DNA of 64,000 bases from Carettochelys insculpta. Its lineage: Eukaryota; Chordata; Testudines; Carettochelyidae. Under the pieces are notes generated by a model that did not search any database, was not told the DNA's origin, and saw only the letters and a list, made by a program, of their open reading frames with translations. This document shows positions 10,399 through 22,187 of the stretch, one piece after another (the stretch's first letter is position 1; each line of letters begins with the position of its first letter). The stretch spans positions 11,581,001-11,645,000 of the forward strand of contig NC_134160.1 in the NCBI RefSeq assembly GCF_033958435.1. The letters are read 5' to 3'. The position numbers and the translations under genes are program-made.

Positions 10399-11665
10399 TG
10401 TAGCCAGACAGCCAGCCCCCTCTCAGACCAGCATTGCTGGGAACACAAGGGAGCCAAAACAACAGGGCACTTAACATAAATTCCAGCACAGCCTTTGAAG
10501 CTGTGAGAAGCACAGGTGTGCTGCTGCAATGTGCCTCTGGGAACATATACAACAATTAGGCTCACAGCAGACAGAGAAGCTGTGACAGACATGGCTCTTA
10601 GCCCCTACTAAATAACGTGATGCACACACACCCACATCCTAGGTGGGAAAATATTTACCCTAATAAAAGAATGTCCAGTAGTCGAAACTTATTGTTTCTC
10701 TCCCTTGCAAGTGTAAACTACTCTTGCGAGAGCTGGCGTCACCCAGACAGACCAGCCCCAATTTGGCATAAGAAAGGAGAAAGAGAATAAAGGAGTACAG
10801 AGGTATAAGTATGGGACCTACAGCACCATGATTTTTGAGTGCTTTTCACTATCTATCTGCTGGTCAGATAAGTGACAGCCTCCCAAGGCTTCTGCAGCTA
10901 AGAGGGTCCCTGAGCCTTGTCCCTTATTCGTCTTTCCGCGGAATTGAGTGACCGATCCTGGCTTGGCACCGCTGGAATCGAGAGATGCAAGGAGGGTAAG
11001 AAGCACCCACACCTGATCTCCTATCTTTAGTGTACACATATTTTGACATAGAGCTCTATACTTTGTTTTCTTTCTTTGGGATTGTGGCTTCAGCTTTGTA
11101 ACTTGTTTGTGTGTATGTAACATCTATACATTTAAATAAGTAGGCACTAGCAATTTTGTAACCACATGATTAGAATCTAGTTTAATAAATTTTGGTAACC
11201 ATTTGTGCATAAGCCTGACTTGTTTCTCTGGTGTACTGTAAAGCAGCCAACACAATTAAAGAACCTCAGCCGTTTTGGCTATAAAGCCTGGCCATTAGGT
11301 GAGAGTACTAAGAGCCTAGCGTTGAGTTGTGCCGCCTCCACGGGGCAAACTCTTGGGGCGCCTGTCAGTCAATCCTGACTGCCCACTGCGAAGGAGCTCT
11401 GAGCTCTAGCAGTTAAAGTCACGGGTGTGGAAAGGCTCTTAGTGCTGCCATTGGGGCACCCGTCAGTCAGCGTTGACTGCCCACTGCGAAGGGGCTCTGA
11501 GCTCTAGCAGTTAAAGTCACGGGTGGTTAGGACCTTGGGGCATCCGTCAGCCTAGCCCGGGCTGCCCGCCGCGAAGGGACAGTGCGTCCTAGCGGTTAAA
11601 GTCACGGATGGTATAAAACGGGCATAGCTGGCACCTCACCAAACATCCTTGGCCATCGGCTAACA
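10399..11665. mobile_element. Solo LTR, copy 1 (1267 bp)
   Basis: The unit starts TGTAGCCAGACAG and ends GGCTAACA (TG...CA), flanked by an exact 5-bp duplication CCCTG (10394-10398 and 11666-11670). A second copy at 30476-31657 has the same ends but a different duplication, so each inserted independently and then lost its internal region. AATAAA-type signals occur at 10784 and 11184 on the + strand. The 101-codon minus-strand ORF inside shows no retroviral domain. Orientation is unresolved. Confidence 0.85.
11353..11610 (+). repeat. Three tandem units inside LTR copy 1
   Basis: Units start at 11353, 11451 and 11535, each beginning TTGGGGC and containing CTGCCC(A/G)C(T/C)GCGAAGG and GTTAAAGTCACGG. 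The units are about 98, 84 and 75 bp. LTR copy 2 has two units, which accounts for most of the length difference. Confidence 0.8.
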
Positions 11666-11670
11666 CCCTG

Positions 11671-11835
11671 GTATTTATTCTTCCCTCAGATGCATTTATA
11701 GACAGCAGTTGTACCTCTCCTCAGCCTTCTTTAGCCTAGCGCAAAGAAGCCAAACTCCTCATCTCCTCTGATCAGGCAGGATTTCCATTCCTCTGACCAG
11801 CCCAGTAGCCTTTCACTGAACTTGTTCTAGTCTGG
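11671..11835 (-). mobile_element. Old CR1 LINE fragment
   Basis: CTCCTCAGCCTTCTTTAGCC and CACTGAACTTGTTCTAGTCT are the diverged minus-strand CR1 region just inside the 3' end. The LINE continues after the insert at about 12355. LTR copy 1 abuts it on the left. Confidence 0.5.
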
Positions 11836-12354
11836 CGTGATGGGCCTCCTGCCTCACCCCTCTTTCAAATGGTCACACCCCATAGTGGCTCTCCCCATTA
11901 GTAGCCCTACGCAGGTTAGTCACCCCCGCAGCCAGCAGCCTAGTCACTCACGCCTCAGTAGCCTAGTCACTCCCCTTCATTGTCTTATTCCCTGGGCCAC
12001 TTGTCCTGTGACTCTGTGCACCTTCTGGACCTCTGCCTCGGGGCCTGCAGGTAGGGATCAGGCTCTCTTGCCAAGCCCCTCTTATCCTGCCCAGCACTCC
12101 CCTAGCTAAGCTCTCGCTCTTGAAGCTGGACTTACCCCCACACTAGCCAGGACTCAACTGACCCAACTCTGTTGGAGCAGCTCCTTATATGCACGGGCGC
12201 TCCACCAACCTGCCCTCTGATTGGTTATTCCCAGGAGCTCTTCACTCATTGGCTGTTGGAGGTGCGCAGGCTCCCTCCGGCCTGCCTTAACCCTTTTCTT
12301 GCAGTAGTGGGGCACTTGGCCCTGTGCATTGGGATTAATCTTTCTTGACCATGG
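11836..12354 (-). promoter_or_regulatory. Promoter-like insert, probably an LTR
   Basis: Read on the minus strand it has CCAATGAG near 12250, AACCAATCAG near 12222 and a TATA-like CATATAAGG near 12185, followed by CTAGTGTGGGGGTAAGTCC, which contains a good splice donor. Spacing is that of a polymerase II promoter. It sits inside a broken LINE, so an LTR U3/R is likelier than a gene promoter. I could not fix the ends or a target duplication. Confidence 0.4.
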
Positions 12355-12990
12355 GAAACCAGGACTGCACACAGTGTTCCAGATGAGGTCTCACCAGTGC
12401 ATTGTATACTGGTACTGACACTTCCCTTTTTCTACTGAAAATATCTCACTGGATGCATCCTAAGACTGCCGTAGCCTTTTTCCTAGCGGCATCCCAACAG
12501 CAGCTCATAGTTGCCCTGTGACCAGCCAATACACCCAGGTCTGTCTCCTCTGCCACTTTCAGCTTGGAAGTCCCCAGATTCCAGCAACACTTCTTGCAGT
12601 TAGTACTTAAGTGCCTGATCCTGAACTATTCAATTCCATCCCATTTTGTTACTCCAGTTCTCATGGTCATGATAGTCCGGTCCTGTTCTTAGCCCTCCTA
12701 GCTCTGAGTCAGCAGCCAATGTTATTAGCTCCATCTCACTTTTTGTGCCCAGGTCATTCATAACAATGGTCATGAGGATTGGCTTCAAGACCCATATCCG
12801 TGAGGAACACCCACTAGTAACTGCCCTGGAGCTGACATAGGACATTTCAGTATGACCCACTGTAATCTCCCTCTTGTCCAGCTCCTTGTCCACGTTTCAT
12901 TCTCGTATTAATCCCCATCTTCTCCAATTTAACGAACAGTTCTCCAGGTGGCACTGTATCAGATGCCTTACTGACGTGCAAGTCAATTAA
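12355..12990 (-). mobile_element. Old CR1 LINE, continuation
   Basis: CTGCACACAGTGTTCCAGAT then GAGGTCTCACCAGTGCATTG is the CR1 reverse-transcriptase C-terminal region on the minus strand, continuing through AGGTCATTCATAACAATGGT to GATGCCTTACTGACGTGCAA. Compare 23095-23310 and 46590-46830 in younger copies. Frames are broken throughout. Confidence 0.6.
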
Positions 12991-13330
12991 GTTGCCTGCA
13001 CAATTGGCGGCCCCGGGCAAATTTCAGCGGCCCCTTGAAAACGGCGGCCCTCAGAATAACCCCAAGCCCAGCACTCTGCCTCAGCTCTGCTCCCAGCAGC
13101 CAGCCCAGTCCTGGGGCGTACAGTGTGGCGGGGGCCGGCCCTGGAGCAGGGGGCCTGCCCAGGCGCAGAGCCCAGACAGCATGGCGGGAACTGCCTGGGA
13201 GCATGCACAGCATGGGGGAAACCTGGCTGCTAAGCAGCTGAGCTCAACACACCGGACCAGCTTTTTGGCGGCCCCTTGAAAGAGGCAGCCCCGGGCGACC
13301 ACCTGGCTCACCAGCCCCTAAGACCAGCTC
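12991..13330. repeat. GC-rich unclassified block
   Basis: The word GCGGCCCCTTGAAA appears near both ends (13028 and 13268) with GGCCCCGGGCAAATT and AGCCCCGGGCGACC, suggesting a degenerate repeated unit around a GC-rich core. No exon or terminal inverted repeats are recognised. Confidence 0.3.
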
Positions 13331-13640
13331 CGCTCCTGCATTGCCTTTGTCCGAAAAGACCAGTTCATGTCTCAAAGATAGAGACAAGGTTGGTTGGGCT
13401 TAGTGAGCCAGATTCTCCTCCGACTTTAGAATTGTTTTAACCTTTCCTTGGAGCAGCCTTTTCCTGAGCACTGTGAGCTGTTAGCCAGCCTGTGTCCTAA
13501 CACAGCAGAGTCCATTGCTTTCCTGCTGCAGAGCGCAATGATGTTTACTAAGCCATATGCTCAGACAGGGCAGATTGGCACAGCTCCACTGAAGCACAGC
13601 AGCTACCCTGATTTCCAGCAGCTGGATATATGATCTAGAT

Positions 13641-13782
13641 CAGTGGTTTCCAACCTGGGGATGGATCCATTGCAGAGGTCCAGGAACAAAAGAAAAGGTA
13701 AATAAAATTGGTTGTAAATAAAGTGCAAAGTTATAATCAATGATTGAGAGGTCTGTTCTAGTGAAAGGGTTGGGATTCACTG
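13641..13782. mobile_element. Short hAT-like MITE remnant
   Basis: CAGTGGTTTCCAACCTGGGG at the left and GTTGGGATTCACTG at the right are hAT-style inverted ends. No matching 8-bp duplication was seen (ATCTAGAT against AATGCCAG), so it is old or the end is misplaced. Confidence 0.45.
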
Positions 13783-15817
13783 AATGCCAGGGGTCCCTAT
13801 TTACACTGGTCAGAGAAACTGAGCTGACAGCAGCAGGACATGTCCACTAGAGAGAGTCATACGGTCTATAGTCCCTACCTCTGCTCTTTCTAGCCCTGGA
13901 CAGCCTCCATCTCATTACAGCCACTGTTCTATACTACTTGGAACTGTCCCACTTAATGCACCAAAGCATCCAAGCTTGCCCACTGCCCTGACCCCCTTGT
14001 GGCTGACTTGCCAGTCTTGCAAAGTTCAGCAGTGAGATGGGAGCCAAGAGCCCGGGCGGTGACAGTGAGCCAAATGAGCAAACACGTCTCATTACTGCCT
14101 GGGATGCCCAAACTCTGGGAGAGCAACAGTACCAGGCAAATTCCTATAGGGGCAGATCCTTGGTTGGTGTAAGTCAGCGTGGCTTCACCGAAGCCCATGC
14201 AGTGACACTGAGTGATATTAGCTGTGGATTTGGATCAGTGCACCTGATTCTCTCTTACTTTAGATTGATTTTAGCTGCATAATCATCTTCTTTTCCTCTC
14301 ATAGGGCTGTACCATGGGAGTTCTGTTTCTAACAGAAGCATTTACTAAGTCATCTGGGACACAGCGTAGAACAGATCTTATCAGTACAGAAAATAGGGAC
14401 ATCCAGCCAAGTCCATTTTGGACGGATCAGAGCCCCCAGGAGACTCACTTGCTGCCTGCAGCCCTTCCTCAGTTGTGCCCAGCTGTCCATCTATCCTTTG
14501 TTTCTTTCCTCAGCAAACAAGTCATGTGGCATCCACCTCTTGCTTTGTTCTCCTGCAGAAAATTGACCCGAGACATTGGTTGCCAGGATCCAGAGTGTCA
14601 GCCAGGGTCTGTACCAAATGGCTGTCACACCTTCCCTCTAGGGGTTTCTGGAACAGTCACACATCCCCTTTGTCCCAACACCTAAGCATTTAAGTAACAC
14701 AGAAGGGAAACTGAGGCACACACTGTCCAGACAAAACATTAAGACTGTTTCCATTTTGTCACCTGGGCCTTCAAACACTTCTGCAACATAACATGTAAGT
14801 TCTTCTAAGGCACCTGTCACCATGATATCTGATTATCTTTTTTTCTTTTCGTTCCTTTTTCAGGGCAGGGGCTGAAGGCTTCAGGTATCTCTAAATAAAT
14901 CCCAGCTTGGGGATGGCAAGATAAACAGCTTCTGGAAAGCAAATTAACAGGACAAAACTGGAAGCCAAACTCCTGAAACCAGCTGAACTTACTGGCTACA
15001 TCTGACAACCTCCTAAAACAGCTCTCTAGTGGAGAATAATCATTCTCAAGAATGTGTTATTTCAGCTTCTCAGTTGAGGACCATGATAAAGTTTAATAGT
15101 CAATTTAGGGAGGATTTTTTTTTAAGAGGCTATGAATCCCAGCTCAGGAAATTTAAACCTGGCACGGCTCCAGTCAAATTCAGAATGATTGCAGCTTGGT
15201 GAGTAAGGTACTGCATGCTATATATCTCTGCTCCTGGCCTCTATGTTTGGAAGACAAACACCATGTAGGAGATGTATTTGATTTCTCTATATCACTCAGC
15301 CAGTAGCACAATGAATATGTATTTAATGTGAACTGTGTCACTGTACTAGTTGCAAGGAGGGTTCGAAACAGCTGCAGAGAGTTTCATACAAGGAAACAGT
15401 ATTCTGAGATGCAGGCTCTGTTATTTTTCACCAGCTGCAGTTTTTAGTTCTGCTTTAGTGACAGAAAATTCCTCAAATCTGACATGATTTTTCTGTGTGT
15501 GTGAGCGAATCTGTCACATGCAGACCACGGGGTGTTTTGTAAGCAGAAAGGGGTTAAATTAGTGTAACAATAAAAGCATCCAGCTTGGGCATTTATTTGA
15601 TAGAAAAAATGTTCCTTTTTTGCTTTCAGTTAAAATCGAACTGAAAATTTCAGACCTGGACAGTCCAATTTAGCTGATATTTTTGGTCATTTCCACCACC
15701 ACCACCATGGAAAACCCTATCTGTGCATGGAACTTTGCTGTAAACACAACCACTATTGGTACCGCTAGGAGTGCTGCAGAATGGAATCCTATCATGGCAG
15801 TGAGCCTCTGCCCAAGG
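13783..15817. other. No recognisable feature
   Basis: About 2 kb without a supported gene. The phrase GGGAAACTGAGGCACACAC at 14706 resembles the MIR core but is too short to call. The ORFs at 14314-14693 have no domain. Confidence 0.4.
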
Positions 15818-16096
15818 TATTCTCAACCTGTGCTGCACTGTGATCCCTTTCTGAGCCAAGCCTGAGTCTGCCGCAGCCCCACTGCCCCACTTGAGGGGGC
15901 CCAAAATCAAAGCCCAGGGGATTCAGCCTCAGCTAGGGGGCTTGTCACCCAAGTCCCAATCAGTGTTGAAGCCCTCAGGGTTTGGGTCTGAGTGGTGGGG
16001 CTCAGGGTTCAGCCCTGGGCCCCAGCAAGTCTAAGTCAGTCCTTGTGACCCCATTAAAATGGTGTCCTGTCAGCCCACAGTTTGAGAACTGCTGTT
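15818..16096. mobile_element. hAT-like fragment
   Basis: GGTATTCTCAACCTGTGCTG at the left and CAGTTTGAGAACTGCTG at the right are inverted hAT-type ends around a GC-rich centre (CAGCCCTGGGCCCCAGC). No target duplication was confirmed. Confidence 0.5.
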
Positions 16097-16269
16097 CTCC
16101 ACTCAAACACAACAGCTGGTCTGTCAACATCACCACAAAAGCGGTGTTTCTGACTCATGGCTAAGGTATCCTGGTTGCTGGGCTCCCAAGAGGTACGGTT
16201 TGTCACTGTTAAGTTCTCCAGAGCTGCTAGTTGGGGACCTTCCGCTGCATTTCAATCTACTTGACTTTG

Positions 16270-16400
16270 GGGTGGGTGGGAGTGATGGTGTAACCACCCA
16301 CACATGGGCCCAAACTGGAGACCTCTGAAGCTTAGTGCAGGAGCCTCCACGGTTTGAGCTAAGAGCCCTGTGGTGCCTAGTGAAGGCTGCAGAAATGAGA
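16270..16400 (-). repeat. tRNA-derived SINE
   Basis: The reverse complement reads GGGCTCTTAGCTCAAACCGT, then GCTCCTGCACTAAGCTTCAG, the A-box-like and downstream portion of the family at 20460. GATGGTGTAACCACCCACAC lies at the other end. Confidence 0.55.
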
Positions 16401-17232
16401 GGTCCTGACAATCAGGCTTCGATTAAGGCTAAAGGCCTAATGCCTAAACACTCGCCAATGCCTAGTTAAAGCACCTCAAGCCTGAACAACATAGGGTTAA
16501 CTATGCTAACTGAAAAGCCAAGCTGTGAGCTAGGCAGGCACTGCTCACAGGAATGTGGCAGATATGGGGCTGACGAGGACCAGATTCTAGGTGCCAAGTG
16601 CTATGTGAGACACAAAAACATTTCATTAAGATAACGCAACATCTGGCTTGGTAACATACACTTCATTTGGATTAACAGGTATATTCCAACCCAGGTTCAG
16701 GCCAGGGTCATGATGAGAACATGATGGATAATGTTGTTCTGATGGTACCACCATCGACAAGGTAATGGGTAACCCTAACCCTACAGCTACATCAAAGGGG
16801 GGGGTCTCAATTTATTATAATTAGGGGAGGCACCTGGAATACATAATGTACAAGTAATTTGTTTGTACCTGGCTATAAAAGTGTATGTCACGAGGACTGG
16901 TCATCTGGCCTGGGGACAGATGGGGAATTCCTGCCCACTGGATTGTGCCAAGTCCATTGTTGCAGTGTATTTCTGCGCTAGCATAGAACCATAGACGCCT
17001 AATCTAGGTGCCCAGGGGGTCAGAGACCATACGTCAGTGACAAGAAACCTGGTTCCAGTACCTTTGTACCTGGCCTGATTTGTGGTCCTTGGGGGCTCTC
17101 AGAAGACTGCAGCGTTAGCTTACCGAAGGCCTACACTGCATTCTCGGAGCACAAGCACGCAGCTAAAGCTTATCGACACAGAAGGAAGCAGAACAGACAT
17201 CCCAACCCCACACTGGTAATGGCATCTCACTA
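16401..17232. other. No recognisable feature
   Basis: Unassigned sequence. CATAGAACCATAGACGCCTA near 16983 faintly recalls a CR1 tail but is not followed by the family consensus. Confidence 0.35.
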
Positions 17233-17460
17233 TAGCTGAGACTCATTCTTTCTCTGTGTAAGTGATCTAGGTGCCACTACACAGGCCAGTGAACCACACC
17301 GCTAGGTGTGTGGGTTACACACTTCCCCTCGCTGAGGAAGTGCATCCCAAGCTTCAGAGACCCTGTTGAAAGCCCGGACAAGCCCTCACTTGTAGCCACT
17401 CACAGGAGGGCTTGAACCTGAGACAGCTGTAGCTTCATGCAGGAGCGTCTACAGTAGGGG
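17233..17460 (-). repeat. tRNA-derived SINE, split
   Basis: On the minus strand, CACACCTAGCGGTGTGGTTC then GTGGCACCTAGATCACTTAC matches the family head. The B-box-like GGTTCAAGCCC lies at about 17408-17420, separated from the head by about 80 bp of foreign or diverged sequence. Confidence 0.5.
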
Positions 17461-17600
17461 TGCCCAACCTATGGCTCTGAGCCATTAAATGAGGCTCCTC
17501 CTCAGAGCCATGCACCAAGAGTCCTGTCCGCTGCTCTGTGCACCGGACCTAGTGCTTGGTGGGAGAAGAGCATGGTGCTGGTGACTCTGGTGAGTCACTG
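17461..17600 (+). mobile_element. hAT fragment (GGGGTGCCCAACC type)
   Basis: GGGGTGCCCAACCTATGGCT, CTGAGCCATTAAATGAGGC and the GTGGGAGAAGAGCATGG region are matched in reverse at 38095-38290 (GAGCCACAGATTGGTCACCC and CACATGCTTCTCCCACCAAG). Only one end is preserved here. Confidence 0.5.
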
Positions 17601-17764
17601 GCGTTGAGTTAAAGTGTTGGGAGGGCTGGGGTACCTGGCTCTGGGGGAGGGGTGACTTGACTTAAACCCTTGTAGTCTGAGTGCAGGATAGGCCATCTAT
17701 AAGTCTCCTCTGCTTCACTCTGTCTCAGGACAAAACTTCTAGCTGACCCCAGAAGTACCCCAGT

Positions 17765-19300
17765 TTGTTGTCCTCCAGTCTCAGCAGATCTTCACCACAT
17801 TGTCCGAGGTCTCCCGCTTTTGCGTTTTCTTTGTGGGTTCCATTTGAGAGCTTGACTGACTACGCCGGAGGATGGTTTTCTGTGAGAGCGGCTCAGCCGT
17901 CCCCACTTTCTTCTCTTCATTTGAATGTGAAATGGTTCTTGTCCTGCCCTGTTCCAAAGCTCCTCTTCTGTGACAAAGTCTTGCCATTTCATGAGAAGGA
18001 TGTACCTCAGGCATCTGTTTATGAACGTCTGTATCTTGTGATTTCAAAACTATTTAGTACACCAGCCCTCGCATCCATACAATACATTTGTGTTAAAGAC
18101 CCGCAGTTTCATCTTCGCAGATATTATTTGTGAACTCCATATGAGATGAAGAGTCTTGAATGCAACTGTGGCTTTCCCTATCCTGGCACTAATATAATTA
18201 TCTATTCCTCCTTCTATGCCCATAAAACTCCTTAAGTACTTAAGTAGGTGAACTACTCCACATCTTCCAGGTCATCCCTTCCCAGTGTGATAGTGTTGTT
18301 GTTGGACTGGCTGATCCTCATTGTCTTGGTCTTTCCCTTGTTAATGCTCTGTCCAGTCACTTAGGCAGTTTTGTCTAGAGTTGTGACCTTTTCTTCCATG
18401 CTTTTTTATTGGTGTGAAATGAGGGTGACATCGTCAGCAAAATCAATGTCCTCTAGCTGTTTTTAAACGTGTCCGCTGAATGCCCCATTGATGGCCATCT
18501 GTTGTGCTGGTCATAATCCAGTCCATTATGATCAAGAACAGGAAAGGTGACAATAAGCACCTATGTTGCACTTCTGACTATAAACCGAAGGATTCTGTCA
18601 GGACAGCATCGTGAACAACTTGGAAAGTCGAAGGTTCTGACGCTGAATGGATCAGGTTAGCAATTTTGGATGGGATGTCAGTGTGTTGCAGCAGTTTCCA
18701 CAAAGAGTCTCTATCACAGCTATCGAAGGCTTTTTCAAAGTCTCTAAAGGTTATGTATGGGGGGAGTTCCACTCAAGCAACTGCTCTATGATCACGCTGA
18801 GAGTTGCTATTTGGTCAATACAGGATCTCTCGCTTTGGAAGCCGGCCTGTTCTTCCCTGAGCTGTCTATCAATTTCTGTCTTCATTCTCTCCAAGAGAAT
18901 CCTACTGAACACTTTTCCTGGAATAAACAGTAACTTGGCGCCCCTCGAATTCTTGCATTCCTTCAGGTTGCCTTTCTTTGGAAGCTGGATAAGTTAGCCA
19001 TGTCTCCAGTCTTGGGGGATCTCTTCAGCATCCCAAATTTTCCCACACAGATTATACATCATGCTGACTTGATGTCTCACTACCTCTCTTGATTGCCATC
19101 TGTGGGGATATTGTCTGGACCAGGTGCTTTCCCGATCAGGAATGGCTTTTCTGATTTCTTCATTTATAGGGCTGTTTCTGTGAATTTGCAGCGGTAGATT
19201 TGCAGGTGGTAACTCGGGAGGTTCCATGTGGGCAGGGTGGTTCAGTAGCTGTTCAAAATGTTCCTTCAATCTCCTGAGCTGCTCACTTGGGTTTGTTAGT
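17765..19300 (-). pseudogene. Non-CR1 LINE reverse transcriptase remnant (RTE/jockey-like)
   Basis: Minus-strand frames give, in order, a pre-RT segment at 18994-19269 (EEIRKAIPD, KIWDAEEIPQDW), an RT core at 18578-18772 with FRDFEKAFDSCDRDSLWKLL, and a C-terminal tail at 17781-18047 with LKWNPQRKRKSGRP. That order is typical of RTE/jockey-like non-LTR elements and differs from the CR1 proteins elsewhere here. Frames are broken many times and no endonuclease is visible, so it is dead. Subclade is uncertain. A shorter homologue lies at 24300-24790. Confidence 0.7.
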
Positions 19301-19404
19301 GCATCCCGCCCCCCAGCCTTTATCCTGTACTGACTGATCCACTGTACACTGTACCCCAGCTAGCTTCTGTGTGATGTTCTAGAGCTCTTTCAAGTTTTTC
19401 TGCC

Positions 19405-19520
19405 AGCTGGCCTTTAGCTTGTGTGGTAGAGCACAAAGCTTTAGCCCCTCTGATTGCAGGTTCAATCCCTGGTGCTGGTGACCTGGATCTGTAAGTGTTA
19501 CAGATAGATAGTACAAGGCT
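19405..19520 (+). repeat. tRNA-derived SINE
   Basis: CCAGCTGGCCTTTAGCTTG contains a recognisable A box and GCAGGTTCAATCCCTGG a good B box, spaced as in a tRNA gene. TGGATCTGTAAGTGTTACAG follows, as in the inverted copy at 49270-49420. It lies beside an oppositely oriented copy at 19595. Confidence 0.65.
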
Positions 19521-19594
19521 GTTTGTACTCTATTCATGTAGCTCTTTGCATTCTACCTGTGGCTTTCAATCCCCACCCAGCTAGCCAGTGCTGC

Positions 19595-19720
19595 TGTAAA
19601 GTTTGAGCTAAAAGCCAGCTGGCCCTCAGCTAGGGTTGTAGAGGAGACTCATTTTCCCCGTCTGTAAGTGGTCTAGGTGCCACAACATGCGACAGTGTGT
19701 GGGTTACAGATGCAAGATAC
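19595..19720 (-). repeat. tRNA-derived SINE
   Basis: The reverse complement gives CACACTGTCGCATGTTGTGG, CACCTAGACCACTTACAGAC, GAGTCTCCTCTACAACCCTA and CCAGCTGGCTTTTAGCTC, the family head followed by the tRNA-like A box. The B box is missing. Confidence 0.6.
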
Positions 19721-20459
19721 AGCAAGCTCAGCTGATTGCAAAAGGTATAAGGCAGCTGTTGCACATAAACCAAACAGTGCAGCTGGTCCGTGCTTCCAAG
19801 GAAGTCAGTTCAAATTCCAAGAGTTTCAGTAGGCCTGGGATAGGAACCAAATCTTGGGCCTGGCTCATACTCGGTGCCTTACAGGGGAATTGCAAATAAA
19901 AAACCCCTGTTGCTGTCCTCCCAGGCCTGGTCTGTTGGCTGGTGCTTCGTCGCCAGGGCTGTGGGAAAGGACAAGTGTGGTTGGTGAAAGTGCTTGAAGA
20001 GGCAGCAACTGAGTGGGCAAGGGGAATTGGGTTGCCATGGAAACTACTGACGAAGGAGTGTAATTCTGCGGAGGTTGGGAACACGGTGAGGGGAAGGTGG
20101 ACACTGAGGCTGGGGGGTGCGTTGGAGCAAGGCAAGGATGGGTCTATGGAGGCAGGCCTGAGCTTCCAGTGATCACTAACAATCCCTGAATGCGCCCCTC
20201 AGGGCCTTATCACAGACCTCTCCCGCTGAAGGACAAAGGCTCACATCCTCCAAAAGAATTTAGGCCTATAACGTCCGTTATAAGCAGTGGGAGTTAGGCA
20301 CCTCACCTCTTTAAGGATCTGGGCCTACCCCCTACTAGGACCAGGTGGTTCCTCTATGTTGACCACCCACAAAGCAGGGGGGGGGGGTTGTTATACACAT
20401 GCCAAGCATGGTACCTAAGTGAATCAGATCTAGGGGAGAAGAGAGAGGACCTGAACGTG

Positions 20460-20680
20460 CCCCTGCAGTGAGCAAGTGTAACACACACCCCTAGATGTAG
20501 TTCACTGTCCCACATAGTGGCACCTAAGTCACTTACAGAGAACAAGCCTGAGTCTCCCCTACAGCCTCAGCTGAGAGGCAGCTGGCTTTTTAGCTCAGAC
20601 TGGATAGGCTCCTGCACTAAGCCCTCGAGGTCCCAGGTTCTGGTCCACCTGTAGGTGGTTATGCAAGCCTTCAAAGGAGC
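20460..20680 (+). repeat. tRNA-derived SINE, fullest copy
   Basis: The order is ATGTAGTTCACTGTCCCACA, AGTGGCACCTAAGTCACTTA, GAGTCTCCCCTACAGCC, CAGCTGGCTTTTTAGCTCAG (A box), CTCCTGCACTAAGCCCTCG, CCCAGGTTCTGGTCCACCTG (B box). A non-tRNA head precedes the tRNA-related part. I use this copy as the reference for the other copies in the window. Confidence 0.7.
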
Positions 20681-20699
20681 TGCTCAACCCCCTGTGACC

Positions 20700-22187
20700 A
20701 TGCCTTGTGCTTGTCACCCACTGAGCTCCCAGAGCCAGTCATGCACTTGGAAATGGGCAAAAAGACAAGGTGGTTGTGGATCCTCTACCAGGGCTTCCCA
20801 GCACTGAGAAGGGGTGGGCTGCTGGGTTTCACACTCCACTTAGCAGCACTGAGAAAGTTTGGGGGCAGGAGGCTGGCAAAGTGATGCCCTCTCTGAGCCC
20901 ATCTCTGTGTCCCAGTACTGTGAATTCAGCAAGCAGCTTCACTGAGTCTGTGTAATGTTCACACCTAATTACAGCAAGGGGATAATTTGGGGCTGGTTAA
21001 TGACTTGCAGCAAATTATCAATCCTGCACCTCATGTCTTCTTCCTAATGTGAGTTTTGTATCTTGTGCTTTTTGGATGTTTTGCTCTTGAGGGCTGGCTT
21101 CTTCCCCCTCTGCTGCTTAGGGATGAAGAATTAAAGACTCTCTTCAGCACTCAGTTAACCATCTCCTAGATCCTCTGTTCCTTTTCATCAGGCAGCAATG
21201 GAAGAAAGGAATTAAGTTGTTTCTAAGCCGTTTTGCACAGCCTGTATTATGCAGCCGGCCACACATGAGCATTCCTGATCTTCCATGTAAGTTAGAGCAA
21301 TAACAGGGCTGCTCTAAATTATGCTTTGCTGTCTCATATCTGGCTATGTGTTCTAGCCATATATTTTTGGAGTGGGAAGAAAGAAAAACATCCACCCAAC
21401 AGACATATTTTGTAAAGGCTGAACTTCCCAGACTTGGAATCAAGCACTTATACTTGTCATGATGAAATGCGTATTCACATCCATTTCAGCTCCAAAGTCA
21501 TTAACAGGACTCCACAGAAGCGTTTCCAAGCAATCAGCCAGCCAAGCACAGATCCTTTGAGATTTAAATGTCAAAAGGATGGAGTGGAGCCAAGGATCAA
21601 TTTTTAAGTGGGAGGGAGCCCAGCGCTTCAGGAGGCGTTTTTAAGGCAGCTGTAATCAAAGTTGTCTGGGAAGGTTTAGCTGTGACGGCGCATTTTGATT
21701 TACTGCTTCTGCAATGCTTGCAGCTTTGAACAGCAACCCAGCCATCCAGCTTACTCTTTTGTCTGTGTGATCTGTATATAAATACTGAAGTTGCCTTACT
21801 GGAGCTGAGCAAGGGATTCATGGCTCACAAGGCCAGAAAGGATCACTGTGAACATCCGGTGTGACCCCAGTTAATTTTTACTTGAACTGAAGCAGGTCTT
21901 CTGGGAGAACAATCCTTCTTGATTTAAAAAATTGCCAGTCATGAAACACAGCAATGAAAGAAAGGTCCCATTTGCTGGTTCCTAAAATGGCTGTTGGCTT
22001 TGAACATCTGCCCACAAAGGGAAGGCTATTACCCAGCCAGTCGGGGTGATTATGGCCTGGTAACACATAAAAGTGGCAAAGATCTAAGCCCCCTTAAGCC
22101 AGATACTGAACAAACGTGTTACCCTACTCAGGACAGGTCTACTCTAGGGGATCAGTTCAAATTAAGATAGGCAACTCCAGCTATAAC
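20700..22187. other. No recognisable feature
   Basis: About 1.5 kb with no exon, LINE or MITE that I can identify. The region is moderately AT-rich, with only short ORFs. Confidence 0.4.

Noticed and set aside
10818..11123. 101-codon minus frame conserved in both LTR copies (also 30895-31206)
   Set aside because: Conservation follows from the two LTRs being the same repeat. KIGDQVWVLL looks faintly polymerase-like, but no retroviral protein domain or initiation context supports coding.
11353..11610. Regular repeats reminiscent of a CRISPR array
   Set aside because: Units are long, directly adjoining and without unique spacers; the host is a vertebrate and the units lie inside an LTR.
19420..19495. 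Possible functional tRNA gene (A and B boxes present)
   Set aside because: The sequence cannot be folded by eye into a canonical cloverleaf, and the same unit recurs elsewhere as SINE copies.
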